Below are positions 17,632 through 28,159 of a stretch of DNA of 64,000 nucleotides, piece by piece. The DNA is from an uncultured Bacteroides sp. (GTDB lineage Bacteria; Bacteroidota; Bacteroidia; Bacteroidales; Bacteroidaceae), in assembly GCA_902388495.1 (NCBI GenBank), contig CABMPP010000006.1, positions 169,385-233,384 on the forward strand, written 5' to 3'. Below the pieces are notes generated by a model. The model worked only from the letters and a program-made list of their open reading frames with translations, was not told the DNA's origin and did not search any database. Both the position numbers and the translations under genes were made by a program. How positions within the stretch are numbered: position 1 is the stretch's first letter; the number at the start of each line of letters is the position of its first letter.

Positions 17632-20600
17632 TTATTTCCCTGCATTCTCCTTCAGCTTCTTCAGATACTCCGAAGGTATGCAACCGAATTCCTCCTTGAA
17701 GCATTGGCGGAAGTAGAACAGGTTGTTGATGCCTACCTTGAACGCTATTTCGGAGATATTGTATTTCCCTTCCAACAGGAACTGTTCGGCAAACTTCATC
17801 CTTACTTTGCGGACGTACTCGTTGGTAGATAGCCCGGTGAGCGCTTTCATCTTGCGGTAGAGGGTGGAGCTGCTCATACACATCTTGTCCGAGAGGTAAC
17901 CGATATCTATCTTGTCCGAAGACAAGCGTTCTTCTATCAGTTGGTTGATTTTCTGAATAAACTCATTGTCCAGTTTGTTGAGCGACTCTGCGATGACGGT
18001 GGACTTGTTGTTGATGGCGGCGTTGGTGCTGAAATGTTCCGCCAACTTACGGCGCGACTGGAGCAGGTTGTCGATGCGGCTGCGCAGCAGGCTGGCGCTG
18101 AACGGCTTGGTCAGGTAGGAATCAGCACCTACCTGGTAGCCTTCTTCTTTGTCCTTCAGCGAGTCTTTGGCCGTCAGCAGTATGATGGGGATGTGGCTGG
18201 TGCGTACATCCTTCTTCAATTCCCGGCACATCTCGTTGCCGTCCATTACCGGCATCATGATGTCGCTGACGATGAGGTCGGGTATGTATTTCAGTGCGCT
18301 TTCTTTGCCCAGCTTCCCGTTGGCGGCTGTCTTTACTTCAAAGCTGTCGGAGAAAGACTCGGCAATGTAGTCGCAAATGTCCGGATTGTCTTCCACAATC
18401 AGCAATATGGGTTTGTCGTTGGTGGGAGTTTCTTCTTCCCGCGGCTTTTCTGCGGCCGGCAGTTCGCTTTCTTCTATTTGCGAGTCGGCACGCAAAGCAT
18501 TCGGGTAACAGTTGTCCGTCAGCAGGCTGATGCAGAAGGTGCTGCCCGAGTTGAGTACACTGTCTACACGTATCTCTCCTTCGTGCAGCGTCACCAGGTT
18601 CTTCACCAATGACAGGCCGATGCCGGTGCCCGATGCCTGGTGCTTGCCTCCTTCCTGATAATAACGGTCGAAGATGTGCGGCAATGCCTCCGGCTTGATG
18701 CCATATCCGGTGTCGCTTACCCAGATGTCTGTATAGTTCACTTCGGCACGCACGGACTGGCGGATGCCCAGGGTGATGCTTCCTTTCTCGGTATATTTCA
18801 GTGCATTGGATATCAGGTTGTCCAGGATGGTGTTGATGATTTCCTTGTCGAAGTACATCGGTATGTTTTCGTTCTCTACGTCGAGGTGGATGGCAACTTC
18901 CGCTTTCCGGTTCAGTTCCTTGTACTTCAGACCGATTTCGTGGATCAGCGTCACTATATTGCCCCGGCTTACGCAGAGTTTCTTGTTCTGCGTCTCTGTC
19001 TTTCTGAATTCCAGTATCTGGTTGATAAGGTTCAGCAGCCGGATGGCACTTTGATGGATGACGGATATCTTCTGAGCGTCTTTGGTAGACAATGAATTAT
19101 TCTTCTGAATGTCCTCCAGCGGTCCCAGTATCAGTGTGAGCGGGGTGCGCAACTCGTGCGTGATGTTGGTGTAGAAGCGCAGCCGCTCGTTGTTCAGTTC
19201 CTGTTCGCGCAGGTGGCTCTGTTTTTCCAGTTTGTACAGAGCTTCGGCATGCAGCCGTTTCTTATAAACGTATAGGACGGCAAACAAGATGGTGAGGCTC
19301 AGCAGGATGTAGAACGACTTTGCCCACCACGTAAGCCAGAGGGGAGGGGCTATGTGTATGTTCAGTGAGGTGGTTTCGTCCGACCATTCCTGGTTGCGCA
19401 TCCGGGTCTTCACCAGGAACTGGTATTTTCCCGGAGGAAGGTTGCGGAAGGTGACGTTGTTGGGGTCGGTCAGGGTGTACCACGAATTTTCCAGTCCTTT
19501 CAGCATGTAGGCATATTCCACTTGGTTCACCAAGGCATAGTTCTGTATGTTGAAGGTGATGCTGAAACTGTTTTGCGTATATTTCAATTCGATGTTGTGC
19601 TGCCCGTTCATGGTAATGGTGTTCTGGTTGTTGGTCGGGTAGTTGATGGGGTCGGATATCTCTATGTTGGTGATGAAGGCGGGAGGAGACTTCCGCTCTT
19701 GCAGCACAAATTCGGGGTTGAAGTAGCACAAGCCGTTGATGGAACCGAAATAGAGGTTGCCGTCTTGCCCGTAGGTCACGCTGCCACGGCTGAAGCTTCC
19801 CATAGGGAGGTTGTCGTGGTGGTCGTAGTTATAGAAAGTTTCTTTCTCATTGATGAAGCAGCTGATGCCCTTGTTGGTGCTGACCCAGATGTTGCCGGCT
19901 TTGTCTTCGCTGATGGCATGTATGTGCGTGTTTACAAGTCCGTTTTCGCGCTGGTATACTTTGTAATTCCGGTCGGTCAGCGAAGGAAAACAGACTAACC
20001 CTTCTCCGGTGGCTACCCAAAGTCGTTTCCGGCTGTCTTCGAAGAGGGCATTGATGGTGTTTGAGGGAAAGTGGTCCTGCACATTGAAGAGTTTGAGGTC
20101 CTTGAACTCCGAGTCGTACAGTCCCAACCCGGCGCCGAAGAAACCTACCCATACTTGCCCTGCGCTGTCTTTCAATACACATCGTGCCAGGTTGTTTTCC
20201 TTATCATAATGTCCTATTATAGACATGTTGTTCGGGTTTATGAGGTATACGCCTTCGCTGGTACCTACCCAGATGTTGCCTTGGCGGTCTTCATAGAAAG
20301 AGCGTACGTCGGCATAGGACTTGTCTTTCGGAAAGACTTGCCGGAAGCTCTTGGTGTGCGGATTATAATGGATGATTCCTCCGAAGAACAGACCGAACCA
20401 CAAACCGCCTTTCGAGTCGCAGAGTGCGGCTTGCACCGTGTTGTTGCTCATAATCCCGTTCTGGGCATTATAGACGGCTATGCGTTTTCCTTTGCTGAAT
20501 ATGTTGATACCTCCGCCATCGGTACCTATCCACAGGTTTCCGCTTTTGTCCATGCAGACGCCCGAAGCTATCTTACCGGTCAGGCTATTGTTGGTAGAGG

Positions 20601-21687
20601 GAAAAGGAGAGTACCTGTAGGTGCTGAAGAGCGACGGCTCACGCCGGATGAAGTTGATGCCGCCTCCCCAGGAGCCTGCCCACACATTGTCGAAAGAATC
20701 CTGGAACAGGCATCGCACGCTGGGGTTGGACAATCCGTATTCGTCGTCTCCTTCCTTGATAAGTTGCAGGTGGATTTGGCTGGAAGAATGGTAGAGGCGT
20801 TGCGACAGATCCAGTATGGCGATGCCGCCGAACTCCATAGCTACCCATAGTTTGTTGTTATCCAGTTGCCGAACGTCGTATATACGGTGCGACATATTCT
20901 TCATGTCGTCGTTGAAGGGGATAAAGTTTTCGGCTTCCGGGTCGAACAGTGCCAGTCCCCTGTCGGTCCCTACCCATATATTGCCGTTCTTGTCTTTATG
21001 GATGCAGTTCACTTCATTGCCGGGGAGACTGTTCGCATCTTGCGGATTGTTTATGAAGTTCTTTACTGTCTTGTCTTTTAAGGACAGTACGCTGAAGCCG
21101 CTGTGCACGTGGCCTATGTAGAGCTGCCCGTTCTCGCCGTCGGCAACGGACCAGATGTGATTGCTGGCCAGTCCGGGTACGGTCTCCGTATTGTAGTGGG
21201 TGAATTTGCCAGTTTGCTTGTCGAAGTAATCGACTCCTTGCCAATAGGTGCAGATCCAAAGGTTGCCGTCGGCGGCGGCGACTACCTTGGTTATATCGTC
21301 GGTAATCAGGCTTTCGGGATTCTTTTCATCGTGCTTGTAGATGGTGAAGGTGTCGGTGATATAATTGTAGGCATTGAGCCCTGCCCGTTGGGTGCCTATC
21401 CATAAAATGGAATCGACGGGGTCGTCCAGCAGGTAGTTCAGTTCGTTGCCGGTGATGCTCTGCTTGCCGGTGGTTTCCTCTTTATAATAAGGTATGAAAC
21501 GAATGCCGTCAAATTTATTCAAGCCTTCTTCCGTGGCGAACCATAGATAGCCTTTCTTGTCTTGGGCGATGCTTACAACGTGATTGTTGGACAGTCCTTC
21601 CCGGATGCCCAGTTGTTTGATAGTATAAGGTTGTGCTGATAATGCACATGGCAGACATAGTAGGATGGATAGTAGTAGCTTCTTCAT
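17632..21687 (-). CDS. Hybrid two-component system regulator (HTCS) of the PUL
   Basis: 1351 residues from MKKLLLSILLCLPCALSAQ. In order: signal peptide; two seven-bladed Reg_prop propellers (about 25-690, repeated N-x-WVGT and LWIGT blades); Y_Y_Y domain (about 700-770); one transmembrane helix (SFYILLSLTILFAVLYVY); HisKA with H844 in THELRTPLTLILGP; HATPase_c (NLISNALKYT, DTGYGI, GTGIGLSLVK); receiver with phospho-acceptor D1142 in IVSDIMMPVMDG; AraC-type HTH at the C-terminus (IAFKVGINNLFYFRQCFKEE). It senses a glycan fragment in the periplasm and activates the adjacent divergent PUL. A longer frame reaches 21786, but the -7 box at 21714-21721 and the signal peptide favour the start used here. 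Confidence 0.95.
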   Translation of the reverse strand: MKKLLLSILLCLPCALSAQPYTIKQLGIREGLSNNHVVSIAQDKKGYLWFATEEGLNKFDGIRFIPYYKEETTGKQSITGNELNYLLDDPVDSILWIGTQRAGLNAYNYITDTFTIYKHDEKNPESLITDDITKVVAAADGNLWICTYWQGVDYFDKQTGKFTHYNTETVPGLASNHIWSVADGENGQLYIGHVHSGFSVLSLKDKTVKNFINNPQDANSLPGNEVNCIHKDKNGNIWVGTDRGLALFDPEAENFIPFNDDMKNMSHRIYDVRQLDNNKLWVAMEFGGIAILDLSQRLYHSSSQIHLQLIKEGDDEYGLSNPSVRCLFQDSFDNVWAGSWGGGINFIRREPSLFSTYRYSPFPSTNNSLTGKIASGVCMDKSGNLWIGTDGGGINIFSKGKRIAVYNAQNGIMSNNTVQAALCDSKGGLWFGLFFGGIIHYNPHTKSFRQVFPKDKSYADVRSFYEDRQGNIWVGTSEGVYLINPNNMSIIGHYDKENNLARCVLKDSAGQVWVGFFGAGLGLYDSEFKDLKLFNVQDHFPSNTINALFEDSRKRLWVATGEGLVCFPSLTDRNYKVYQRENGLVNTHIHAISEDKAGNIWVSTNKGISCFINEKETFYNYDHHDNLPMGSFSRGSVTYGQDGNLYFGSINGLCYFNPEFVLQERKSPPAFITNIEISDPINYPTNNQNTITMNGQHNIELKYTQNSFSITFNIQNYALVNQVEYAYMLKGLENSWYTLTDPNNVTFRNLPPGKYQFLVKTRMRNQEWSDETTSLNIHIAPPLWLTWWAKSFYILLSLTILFAVLYVYKKRLHAEALYKLEKQSHLREQELNNERLRFYTNITHELRTPLTLILGPLEDIQKNNSLSTKDAQKISVIHQSAIRLLNLINQILEFRKTETQNKKLCVSRGNIVTLIHEIGLKYKELNRKAEVAIHLDVENENIPMYFDKEIINTILDNLISNALKYTEKGSITLGIRQSVRAEVNYTDIWVSDTGYGIKPEALPHIFDRYYQEGGKHQASGTGIGLSLVKNLVTLHEGEIRVDSVLNSGSTFCISLLTDNCYPNALRADSQIEESELPAAEKPREEETPTNDKPILLIVEDNPDICDYIAESFSDSFEVKTAANGKLGKESALKYIPDLIVSDIMMPVMDGNEMCRELKKDVRTSHIPIILLTAKDSLKDKEEGYQVGADSYLTKPFSASLLRSRIDNLLQSRRKLAEHFSTNAAINNKSTVIAESLNKLDNEFIQKINQLIEERLSSDKIDIGYLSDKMCMSSSTLYRKMKALTGLSTNEYVRKVRMKFAEQFLLEGKYNISEIAFKVGINNLFYFRQCFKEEFGCIPSEYLKKLKENAGK

Positions 21688-21713
21688 AACAGGTTGTTTT
21701 TCATTGTATGACC

Positions 21714-21721
21714 CAAAAATA
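21714..21721 (-). promoter_or_regulatory. -7 box for the HTCS gene
   Basis: TATTTTTG on the minus strand, 26 bases upstream of the chosen ATG; supports the shorter start. Confidence 0.4.
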
Positions 21722-21818
21722 CGAATAAAATCTTTAGATGATATATACAAATCGTGCATTGACGGATTTGTATGCCCTCTCTGCAAGATTTATACAGTCT
21801 TTGAAACAGATTTTGGCA

Positions 21819-21826
21819 TAAGTTTG
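21819..21826 (+). promoter_or_regulatory. -7 box for the PUL operon
   Basis: TAAGTTTG on the plus strand, 65 bases upstream of the first PUL gene. No TTTG at the proper -33 distance, which fits a promoter that needs the HTCS activator. A short GCCGA/TCGGC dyad follows it (21831-21850). Confidence 0.4.
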
Positions 21827-21891
21827 CACAGCCGATTATAATAAGTCGGCGGCAAAATGTACTTTTTTGTTTAACTTTAATAATAATATGT

Positions 21892-23415
21892 ATGAAGAAG
21901 CATTTCTTTAATGCCACTTTCCTGGCATTGTTATCGCTGGCTTTATGGACAACGGGATGTAGCGACGATGACGGCTATCCCGATGTGGACGGACAGAGTC
22001 CGACAATGACATTAGCGACAGAACACATTGAGTCCGGTGCCGGTCATCGGTTCACGATCGAAGGAACCTTGGCCGACAAGGACGGCATTGCATCCGTCAG
22101 TTTGCAATGTGCAGATCTCCATCTGAACAAAACCATTGATTTGATTGAAATCTATGGTGCTCCTCAGGAAACGTATGATTTGAGTTACTATTTCGACATC
22201 AGTAGAGACGAAATAGGCGAACGCTTTACGGTAAAGGTTACGGTGACGGACGTTGGCGGCCGCAGTGTGTCACAAGATGTATTGGTTACGATGGACGGTG
22301 ACTTTGCTGCTCCTGCGTTCACGGTTGCTCCGGATGCGGCTGTTACAGTGTTGATTAAGAATGAGACAAAGTTCAACTTGAATTTTACGGTTACAGATGA
22401 CCGTATATTGGATTATGTGATTATCAATATTCCCGGTATAGAGGGTTTTGACAATCGCAGGTTGGATGCCAATGGGAAGTCCTCACTGAGCTTTGCAGAG
22501 AAAATTATTCTGCCTAACGAGGTGCAGAGCTATAACTTGACGATGCTGGCCGTAGATGCGAAAGGGAACGAAACGACTGCTACCAGTGTAATCAGTGTTT
22601 CGGAGATGCCCGATTTTCCGAAGATGTATCTGGCTGACGTGAAGACGGTGGCCGAGTTGAACAGTGATGTCTTTGGTGTACCTATGTTGATTAACCATAC
22701 AGGCGAATTCCAATACCGGGCGCGTTACTATAATAAGGCTGCCGGCACGGAAATCTTCTTCTTGCCGCAGAAGACGGACTTCACGCCTATTTGCTTCGGC
22801 CTCGATCCGGAAGACAGCAGTAAGCTGACTGACGACCCGGAAGTAGCCAAGCCTATTGTTCTTGATGAGGCAGGTGTATATTATGAGATTGATATCAACG
22901 TAATCAATTCTACCTATAGTATGCGTACTTATCCGGTTACTGAAGCCACAAACCCGATGAACTACGAGTATGGTAAACCTTGTTTCGACCGTTGGGAGAA
23001 TGGGGAATCGCTCATTGATTTCTACATTGGTTGGGGAGGTTCTCCACAAGATGCGGGCAATCATATCTTTGTGCAAGATGCCACTAATCCGCACCTTTTC
23101 TATTATCCGGCAAACGGTGAGACCTGGACGCTTGAGGCAGGAGAAGAGCTTAACTTTATCATCTCCAATTACCATCCCGATGGCTGGTGGGATCATGTGG
23201 AATGGCGTTGCGACAACTCTACGGAGATTGAAAAGATCGGCTATTTCAGCAAGAAAGGTGATGTCAATCCTAATTGGGAAGGTACGAATATGCGTTGGGC
23301 GGATGGAACTGCCGTCGGTGATAATTGGCTGAAGCCTACTGTCGTCAATTATGGCAACTACCGTTTTGAGTTTGACGCTCATCTGGGAAGAGGTAAAATT
23401 GTTCCCGCTAATTAA
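21892..23415 (+). CDS. PUL lipoprotein, probable surface glycan-binding protein
   Basis: 507 residues. Lipoprotein signal with lipobox LWTTGC followed by SDDDG, an acidic start typical of surface-exported Bacteroides lipoproteins. Residues about 35-240 look like two Ig-like beta sandwiches (TLADKDGIASVSLQC, VTVTDVGGRSVSQDV, VTDDRILDYVIINIP). The C-terminal third is rich in Trp and Tyr (YIGWGGSPQD, NYHPDGWWDHVEWRCDN, NWEGTNMRWADG), as in carbohydrate-binding SusE/SusF-type domains. It is the first gene of the PUL, 23 bp before susC, whereas binding lipoproteins usually follow susD. Binding role is inferred from position and composition; no named family is certain. Confidence 0.75.
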   Translation: MKKHFFNATFLALLSLALWTTGCSDDDGYPDVDGQSPTMTLATEHIESGAGHRFTIEGTLADKDGIASVSLQCADLHLNKTIDLIEIYGAPQETYDLSYYFDISRDEIGERFTVKVTVTDVGGRSVSQDVLVTMDGDFAAPAFTVAPDAAVTVLIKNETKFNLNFTVTDDRILDYVIINIPGIEGFDNRRLDANGKSSLSFAEKIILPNEVQSYNLTMLAVDAKGNETTATSVISVSEMPDFPKMYLADVKTVAELNSDVFGVPMLINHTGEFQYRARYYNKAAGTEIFFLPQKTDFTPICFGLDPEDSSKLTDDPEVAKPIVLDEAGVYYEIDINVINSTYSMRTYPVTEATNPMNYEYGKPCFDRWENGESLIDFYIGWGGSPQDAGNHIFVQDATNPHLFYYPANGETWTLEAGEELNFIISNYHPDGWWDHVEWRCDNSTEIEKIGYFSKKGDVNPNWEGTNMRWADGTAVGDNWLKPTVVNYGNYRFEFDAHLGRGKIVPAN

Positions 23416-23438
23416 TAAGTAACATTAGATTGAATAAT

Positions 23439-26400
23439 ATGAAAAAGCAGATATTATTATTGTGTCTTGCGTTGATAAGCCTATGCAGCTATGCGCAGAC
23501 CACTGTGAAGGGTGTAGTGACTTCGGCTACGGACAAGGAGCCGCTGATTGGGGCAACCGTACAGATTAAGGGCTCCGGTGCGGGTACTATTACCGGTCTT
23601 GACGGTGATTATTCGCTGATGAATGTGGAAAAGAATGCTGTACTGGTATTTTCGAGTATCGGTTATGAGACACAGGAAATACAAGTCGGTGGCAGAACCG
23701 TGATTAATGTAGTGCTGAAAGAATCAAGCGAACTGCTGGACGAAGTGGTGGTGATAGGTTACGGTGCCGTGAAGCGGAGTGACCTGACCAGCTCCATTGC
23801 TACCGTGAAGGGAGAAGAAATCACCGAAACCGTGACCGGTAATGCCATGGATGCCTTGCAGGGTAAGATAAATGGTGTGCAGGTGACCAGTGGTGGTGGC
23901 CCGGGTACACAGCCCAAGGTGTTGATTCGTGGTGTCACTACGGTGAACGGAACCGACCCGCTCTATGTGGTGGACGGCATGCCGGTAGGTACGAACATCA
24001 ACTTCCTGAACAGCAACGACATCGAGTCTATGGAAGTTTTGAAAGATGCTTCGGCTGCCGCCATCTACGGTACGCGTGCTTCTAACGGTGTAATTTTGAT
24101 TACTACCAAGAAAGGTGTTGCAGGAAAGACGAATATCAGTTTCAGCGCATCGGCCGGTTTCCAAACGCTGTCCAAGCCCAAAGTAGCCAATGCTGCCGAA
24201 TATAAGGAAGTGTTCAATACCCGCTATACAAACGATGGCGGTACTTCCATCTGGAATGATACCGGCGCTACGACTAATCCCAGCGGTACCGACTGGTGGA
24301 ACGAAGTCATCAACAAGACTGCCTTGATGCAGAACTACTCGCTGAACATCTCCGGTGGTACGGACAAGTTGGTTTATAACCTCAGTGTGGGTTACTTCCG
24401 TAACGACTCGCAGTACGACTACGGTTATTGGGATAAGATCAATGCCCGCCTCAATACGGAGTACACCTTTAACAAGTATGTGAAGATGGGCTTCGACATC
24501 GCTCCGCGCGTAGAATCATGGGATGATACCCCCAATCTTTTCTCGGCTGCCATGTCTATGGACCCTACGACTCCGGTATTCAAGCCGCAGGATAAGTGGG
24601 TGGACAATGAGTTCAACAACTATCAACGTTCTTATAACAATCAGGAATGGAATCCGGTGGGTTCATTGTCACGTCAGAATGGACATTCGCGCGAAATGGG
24701 TGCCATCGTGAATACTTATTTGCAGATCAACCCGATTCAGAAACTTACATTGCGCACACAATTCGGTGCCAATGCACACTTCCGCCGCTCGGATGGATTT
24801 ACTCCGGAATTCTATATCGACGCATTGGAACAATCTACACTGAGCAACGTTTCTCGCGAGATGCAGGAATGGCTGGACTGGAACTGGACCAACACGGCTA
24901 CCTACAGTGATACTTTTGCCGAAAAGCATAACATCAACGTGATGGGTGGTTTTACGGCCGAGCGTTTTGCTTGGTTCCAATCAAAGGCTTCGCGCGATGA
25001 CGTGCCCAATAATATGGACCAGATGCATGAAGTGAATGCCGGAACGCAGAATCAAAAGGCAGATGGTACGACAACTTACAGTACCCTGGTATCATACTTG
25101 GGACGTGTGATGTATAATTACGACAGCCGCTACTACCTGACGGCATCTATCCGTGCCGATGGTTCTTCCCGCTTCCCCAAAGGTAATAAGTACGCTCTCT
25201 TCCCTTCTGTATCTGCTTCATGGCGTATCATCAGCGAGAGCTTCATGGAAGACCAGAAGGTATTCAATAACCTGAAACTCCGTGGTGGATGGGGCCGTGT
25301 CGGTAATCAGAACATCGACAACGATGCTACGCTGACTCTGCTTGGACAATCGGACTATGTATTCGGTGCAACTCCCGGCCGTGTGACCGGTACGATGGTA
25401 TCGGGTGTGGGAAACAATCAGCTGAAGTGGGAAACCGTGGAAGACTGGAACGTAGGTGTAGACATGTCGTTCCTCAACTCCCGCCTGGACGTGACTTTTG
25501 AATATTTCCAGAAGAAGTCCAGTGATATGCTCTATCAGAAGCAGAATATCTTTGCTATCGGTTATCCCGACTGGAACAGTACCGTATGGATGAACATCGG
25601 TAGCATGAAAGCCAGTGGTTGGGAATTGAGCCTGAACTGGCGCGACAAAGTGGCCGACTTCCGCTATAACGTAGGTCTGAACCTTTCGGCAGTAAGAAAC
25701 AAGGCTATCAAGTTCTCCGGTGACGGTCCTATCCTGACAGGAGGATTCAACAGCGACCAGATTATCCGCAACGAAGACGGCGGTTTGATTTCACGCTTCT
25801 ACGGCTACGAAGCCGACGGCATCTTCCAGAACTGGGAAGAAGTCTATGCACATACCAATGAGAATGGTAAATTGATACAAGACAAGGCACAACCGGGTGA
25901 CATCCGCTTTAAAGACCGGAATCATGACGGCACACTGGACGAGAATGACAAGACATGGATCGGAAATCCGTATCCCGACCTGATGGTAGGCTTGAATCTG
26001 GGCTTCAACTATAAGAACTTCGACTTCACGGCCAACTTCTACGGTACATTCGGTAATGACATTTACAACAAGACCAAAGGCTTGTATTCCGGCGTGAGCG
26101 GTCAGAACGTATGGGCAGGTACATTGCAGAAAGCATGGCATGGTGAAGGAACCAGCAACGACATCCCGCGCCTGTCGTACAACGACTTGAATCAGAACTA
26201 CACACGTGTATCGAGCTTCTTTGTAGAAGATGGTTCGTACATGCGCTGCAAGCTGTTGCAACTGGGTTATACCCTTCCGAAGAAACTGGTAGGTGGAGCC
26301 GAACTTCGTCTGTCGTTCTCGGCTCAGAATCCTTTCACCATCACCGGTTACTCGGGTATGGACCCCGAACGTCCGCAGATTGGTAATAACGGTAGCGTAA

Positions 26401-26474
26401 TCGAAACCGGTATCGACGGTATCGCTTATCCTAACCCGCGTACTTTCTTGTTTGGCATTGACTTTAAATTTTAA
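23439..26474 (+). CDS. SusC-like TonB-dependent outer membrane transporter
   Basis: 1011 residues. Signal peptide to about residue 20, an N-terminal CarboxypepD_reg-like beta domain (TVKGVVTSATDKEPLIGATV), the conserved SusC stretch LLDEVVVIGYGAVKRSDLT, a plug domain (GVTTVNGTDPLYVVDGMPVG; SMEVLKDASAAAIYGTRASN) and a 22-strand barrel ending in the expected aromatic FGIDFKF. With the SusD partner 11 bp downstream it forms a pedal-bin importer for oligosaccharides, powered by TonB. The ATG at 23439 is chosen over an in-frame TTG nine bases earlier. Confidence 0.97.
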   Translation: MKKQILLLCLALISLCSYAQTTVKGVVTSATDKEPLIGATVQIKGSGAGTITGLDGDYSLMNVEKNAVLVFSSIGYETQEIQVGGRTVINVVLKESSELLDEVVVIGYGAVKRSDLTSSIATVKGEEITETVTGNAMDALQGKINGVQVTSGGGPGTQPKVLIRGVTTVNGTDPLYVVDGMPVGTNINFLNSNDIESMEVLKDASAAAIYGTRASNGVILITTKKGVAGKTNISFSASAGFQTLSKPKVANAAEYKEVFNTRYTNDGGTSIWNDTGATTNPSGTDWWNEVINKTALMQNYSLNISGGTDKLVYNLSVGYFRNDSQYDYGYWDKINARLNTEYTFNKYVKMGFDIAPRVESWDDTPNLFSAAMSMDPTTPVFKPQDKWVDNEFNNYQRSYNNQEWNPVGSLSRQNGHSREMGAIVNTYLQINPIQKLTLRTQFGANAHFRRSDGFTPEFYIDALEQSTLSNVSREMQEWLDWNWTNTATYSDTFAEKHNINVMGGFTAERFAWFQSKASRDDVPNNMDQMHEVNAGTQNQKADGTTTYSTLVSYLGRVMYNYDSRYYLTASIRADGSSRFPKGNKYALFPSVSASWRIISESFMEDQKVFNNLKLRGGWGRVGNQNIDNDATLTLLGQSDYVFGATPGRVTGTMVSGVGNNQLKWETVEDWNVGVDMSFLNSRLDVTFEYFQKKSSDMLYQKQNIFAIGYPDWNSTVWMNIGSMKASGWELSLNWRDKVADFRYNVGLNLSAVRNKAIKFSGDGPILTGGFNSDQIIRNEDGGLISRFYGYEADGIFQNWEEVYAHTNENGKLIQDKAQPGDIRFKDRNHDGTLDENDKTWIGNPYPDLMVGLNLGFNYKNFDFTANFYGTFGNDIYNKTKGLYSGVSGQNVWAGTLQKAWHGEGTSNDIPRLSYNDLNQNYTRVSSFFVEDGSYMRCKLLQLGYTLPKKLVGGAELRLSFSAQNPFTITGYSGMDPERPQIGNNGSVIETGIDGIAYPNPRTFLFGIDFKF

Positions 26475-26485
26475 TATAGTAGACT

Positions 26486-28144
26486 ATGAAACAGATATTA
26501 GCAATATTGACATTGATTGCCACGCTGATGTTCACTTCTTGTGACGACTTCCTGACGGAGGATGTACGCGGGCAACAGAACCTTGATACTTACTTCCAGA
26601 GCGTGGAAGAAGCCGAGTCGTTCATCACCGGCTGCTATCAGGCCATTACCTTTGGCGGTTGGTGGAACATCAATACCGTGTGGCTGCTCTCCGAAATGTG
26701 CAGCGACGACGGCTGGATGGGGAATACGAGCCAAAGCCAGAGCGACTACATCTCCCTGGCGCACTATCAGGGAACGGGACAGAGCAACGGCGCCATCTCC
26801 AACTTCTGGCAATACCGTTACAAAGGCATCTTGCGCTGCAACGTAGCTGTAGAGCGTATTTCGCAGGCCGAGTTCTCGGACGAGGCGATGAAGAACCGCC
26901 TGGTGGCCGAAGCCCGCTTCCTGCGCGGATACTTCTACTTCGAGCTGGTGAGGAACTTTGGCGGTGTGCCTCTTGTTACGAGCTTCTTGCTGCCCGAAGA
27001 GATACAGGGCATTACCCGTGCTTCGGCAGAGGATGTATATAAGTTCATCGAAGACGACCTGAAGGCTGCTGCCGACGTACTGCCGCAACGTAGCGCGTAT
27101 GCTGCTTCGGACATGGGACGTGCTACACGCGGTGCTGCCTTGGGCTTGCTGGGAAAGGTTTATCTTTATCAAGACAAGTGGCAGGATGCGCATGACGTGC
27201 TGAAGACTGTCATCGACGAGAACCAGTATAAGCTGCTCGACAACTTTGGTGACGTGTGGAGCGTAGACCACAACAACAGTGAAGAAAGCCTGTTCGAAGT
27301 GCAGTATATGTATGATGGTACTTACTCCCTGGGTGGTGCATTGACCGTAATCACCGGTGCGCGCAACGGCCCGGGCGACGGTTGGTCTTGGGGACAACCT
27401 ACCGCTAACCTTGAGCAAGCTTATATTGATGCAGGTGATACGGAGCGCCTCCGCTGGACCATCATCAAGACCGGATGTACCGAGATTGCCGGTGAGGATA
27501 ACTTCGATGCATTCGTCCAGAACAGCAAGGACATGGCCCTCTACGATACGTATATCGAGAAATATGGCTGGGACCCCGATTGCTATATCATCGACCCGGC
27601 ACAGCACAAGTCGGCACGTATCGTCCGCAAGTACTTTGTGCCTATGGACAAGCGTCCCGAGGTATATAACATCGACAAGATTCCTCTCGATCACCGCATC
27701 CTTCGCTATGCCGATGTGCTGCTGATGTATGCCGAGGCTTGCAATGAACTGGGCGATGACGCTTCGGCACGCACATCTCTCAATCAGGTGCGCAAGCGCG
27801 TCAAACTGGCTGAGGTTACAGCCAGCGGCAGCGAACTCCGCAAGGCCATCCGCTTGGAACGCCGTCTGGAACTGGCTTGGGAACAGAACCGCCTCTACGA
27901 CATCCGTCGCTGGACCGATGATAACGGCAAGAAGATGATCAGTAACCTGATGGGCGTAAACGGTACCTTCGTGAAGTATAACACTGATGCCGCCACCCGC
28001 GACTCTTACGAATGGGAAAACCAGGGCGAAGCCAGTGACAAGGGTATCGGTTTCAACGAGAACCGCGACTTCGTATTCCCGATTCCGCTGTACGAAATCA
28101 CGATGTCCAACGGTTCTATCGTTCAGAACCCGGGCTGGAATTAA
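26486..28144 (+). CDS. SusD-like surface glycan-binding lipoprotein
   Basis: 552 residues. Lipobox TLMFTSC then DDFLTEDVRGQQNLDTYF, the standard SusD N-terminus. TPR-like helices surround a substrate face (FLRGYFYFELVRNFGGVPLV is a family block); the C-terminus has the RagB/SusD signature IRLERRLELAWEQNRLYDIR and ends FPIPLYEITMSNG...QNPGWN. It acts as the lid on the SusC channel at the cell surface. Directly follows susC. Glycan specificity cannot be read off. Confidence 0.97.
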   Translation: MKQILAILTLIATLMFTSCDDFLTEDVRGQQNLDTYFQSVEEAESFITGCYQAITFGGWWNINTVWLLSEMCSDDGWMGNTSQSQSDYISLAHYQGTGQSNGAISNFWQYRYKGILRCNVAVERISQAEFSDEAMKNRLVAEARFLRGYFYFELVRNFGGVPLVTSFLLPEEIQGITRASAEDVYKFIEDDLKAAADVLPQRSAYAASDMGRATRGAALGLLGKVYLYQDKWQDAHDVLKTVIDENQYKLLDNFGDVWSVDHNNSEESLFEVQYMYDGTYSLGGALTVITGARNGPGDGWSWGQPTANLEQAYIDAGDTERLRWTIIKTGCTEIAGEDNFDAFVQNSKDMALYDTYIEKYGWDPDCYIIDPAQHKSARIVRKYFVPMDKRPEVYNIDKIPLDHRILRYADVLLMYAEACNELGDDASARTSLNQVRKRVKLAEVTASGSELRKAIRLERRLELAWEQNRLYDIRRWTDDNGKKMISNLMGVNGTFVKYNTDAATRDSYEWENQGEASDKGIGFNENRDFVFPIPLYEITMSNGSIVQNPGWN

Positions 28145-28159
28145 CCCTTTCCCTCACCT

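Noticed and set aside
26498-27694. 398-codon open frame antisense to susD
   Set aside because: Shadow of a GC-skewed codon pattern in susD; no family features.
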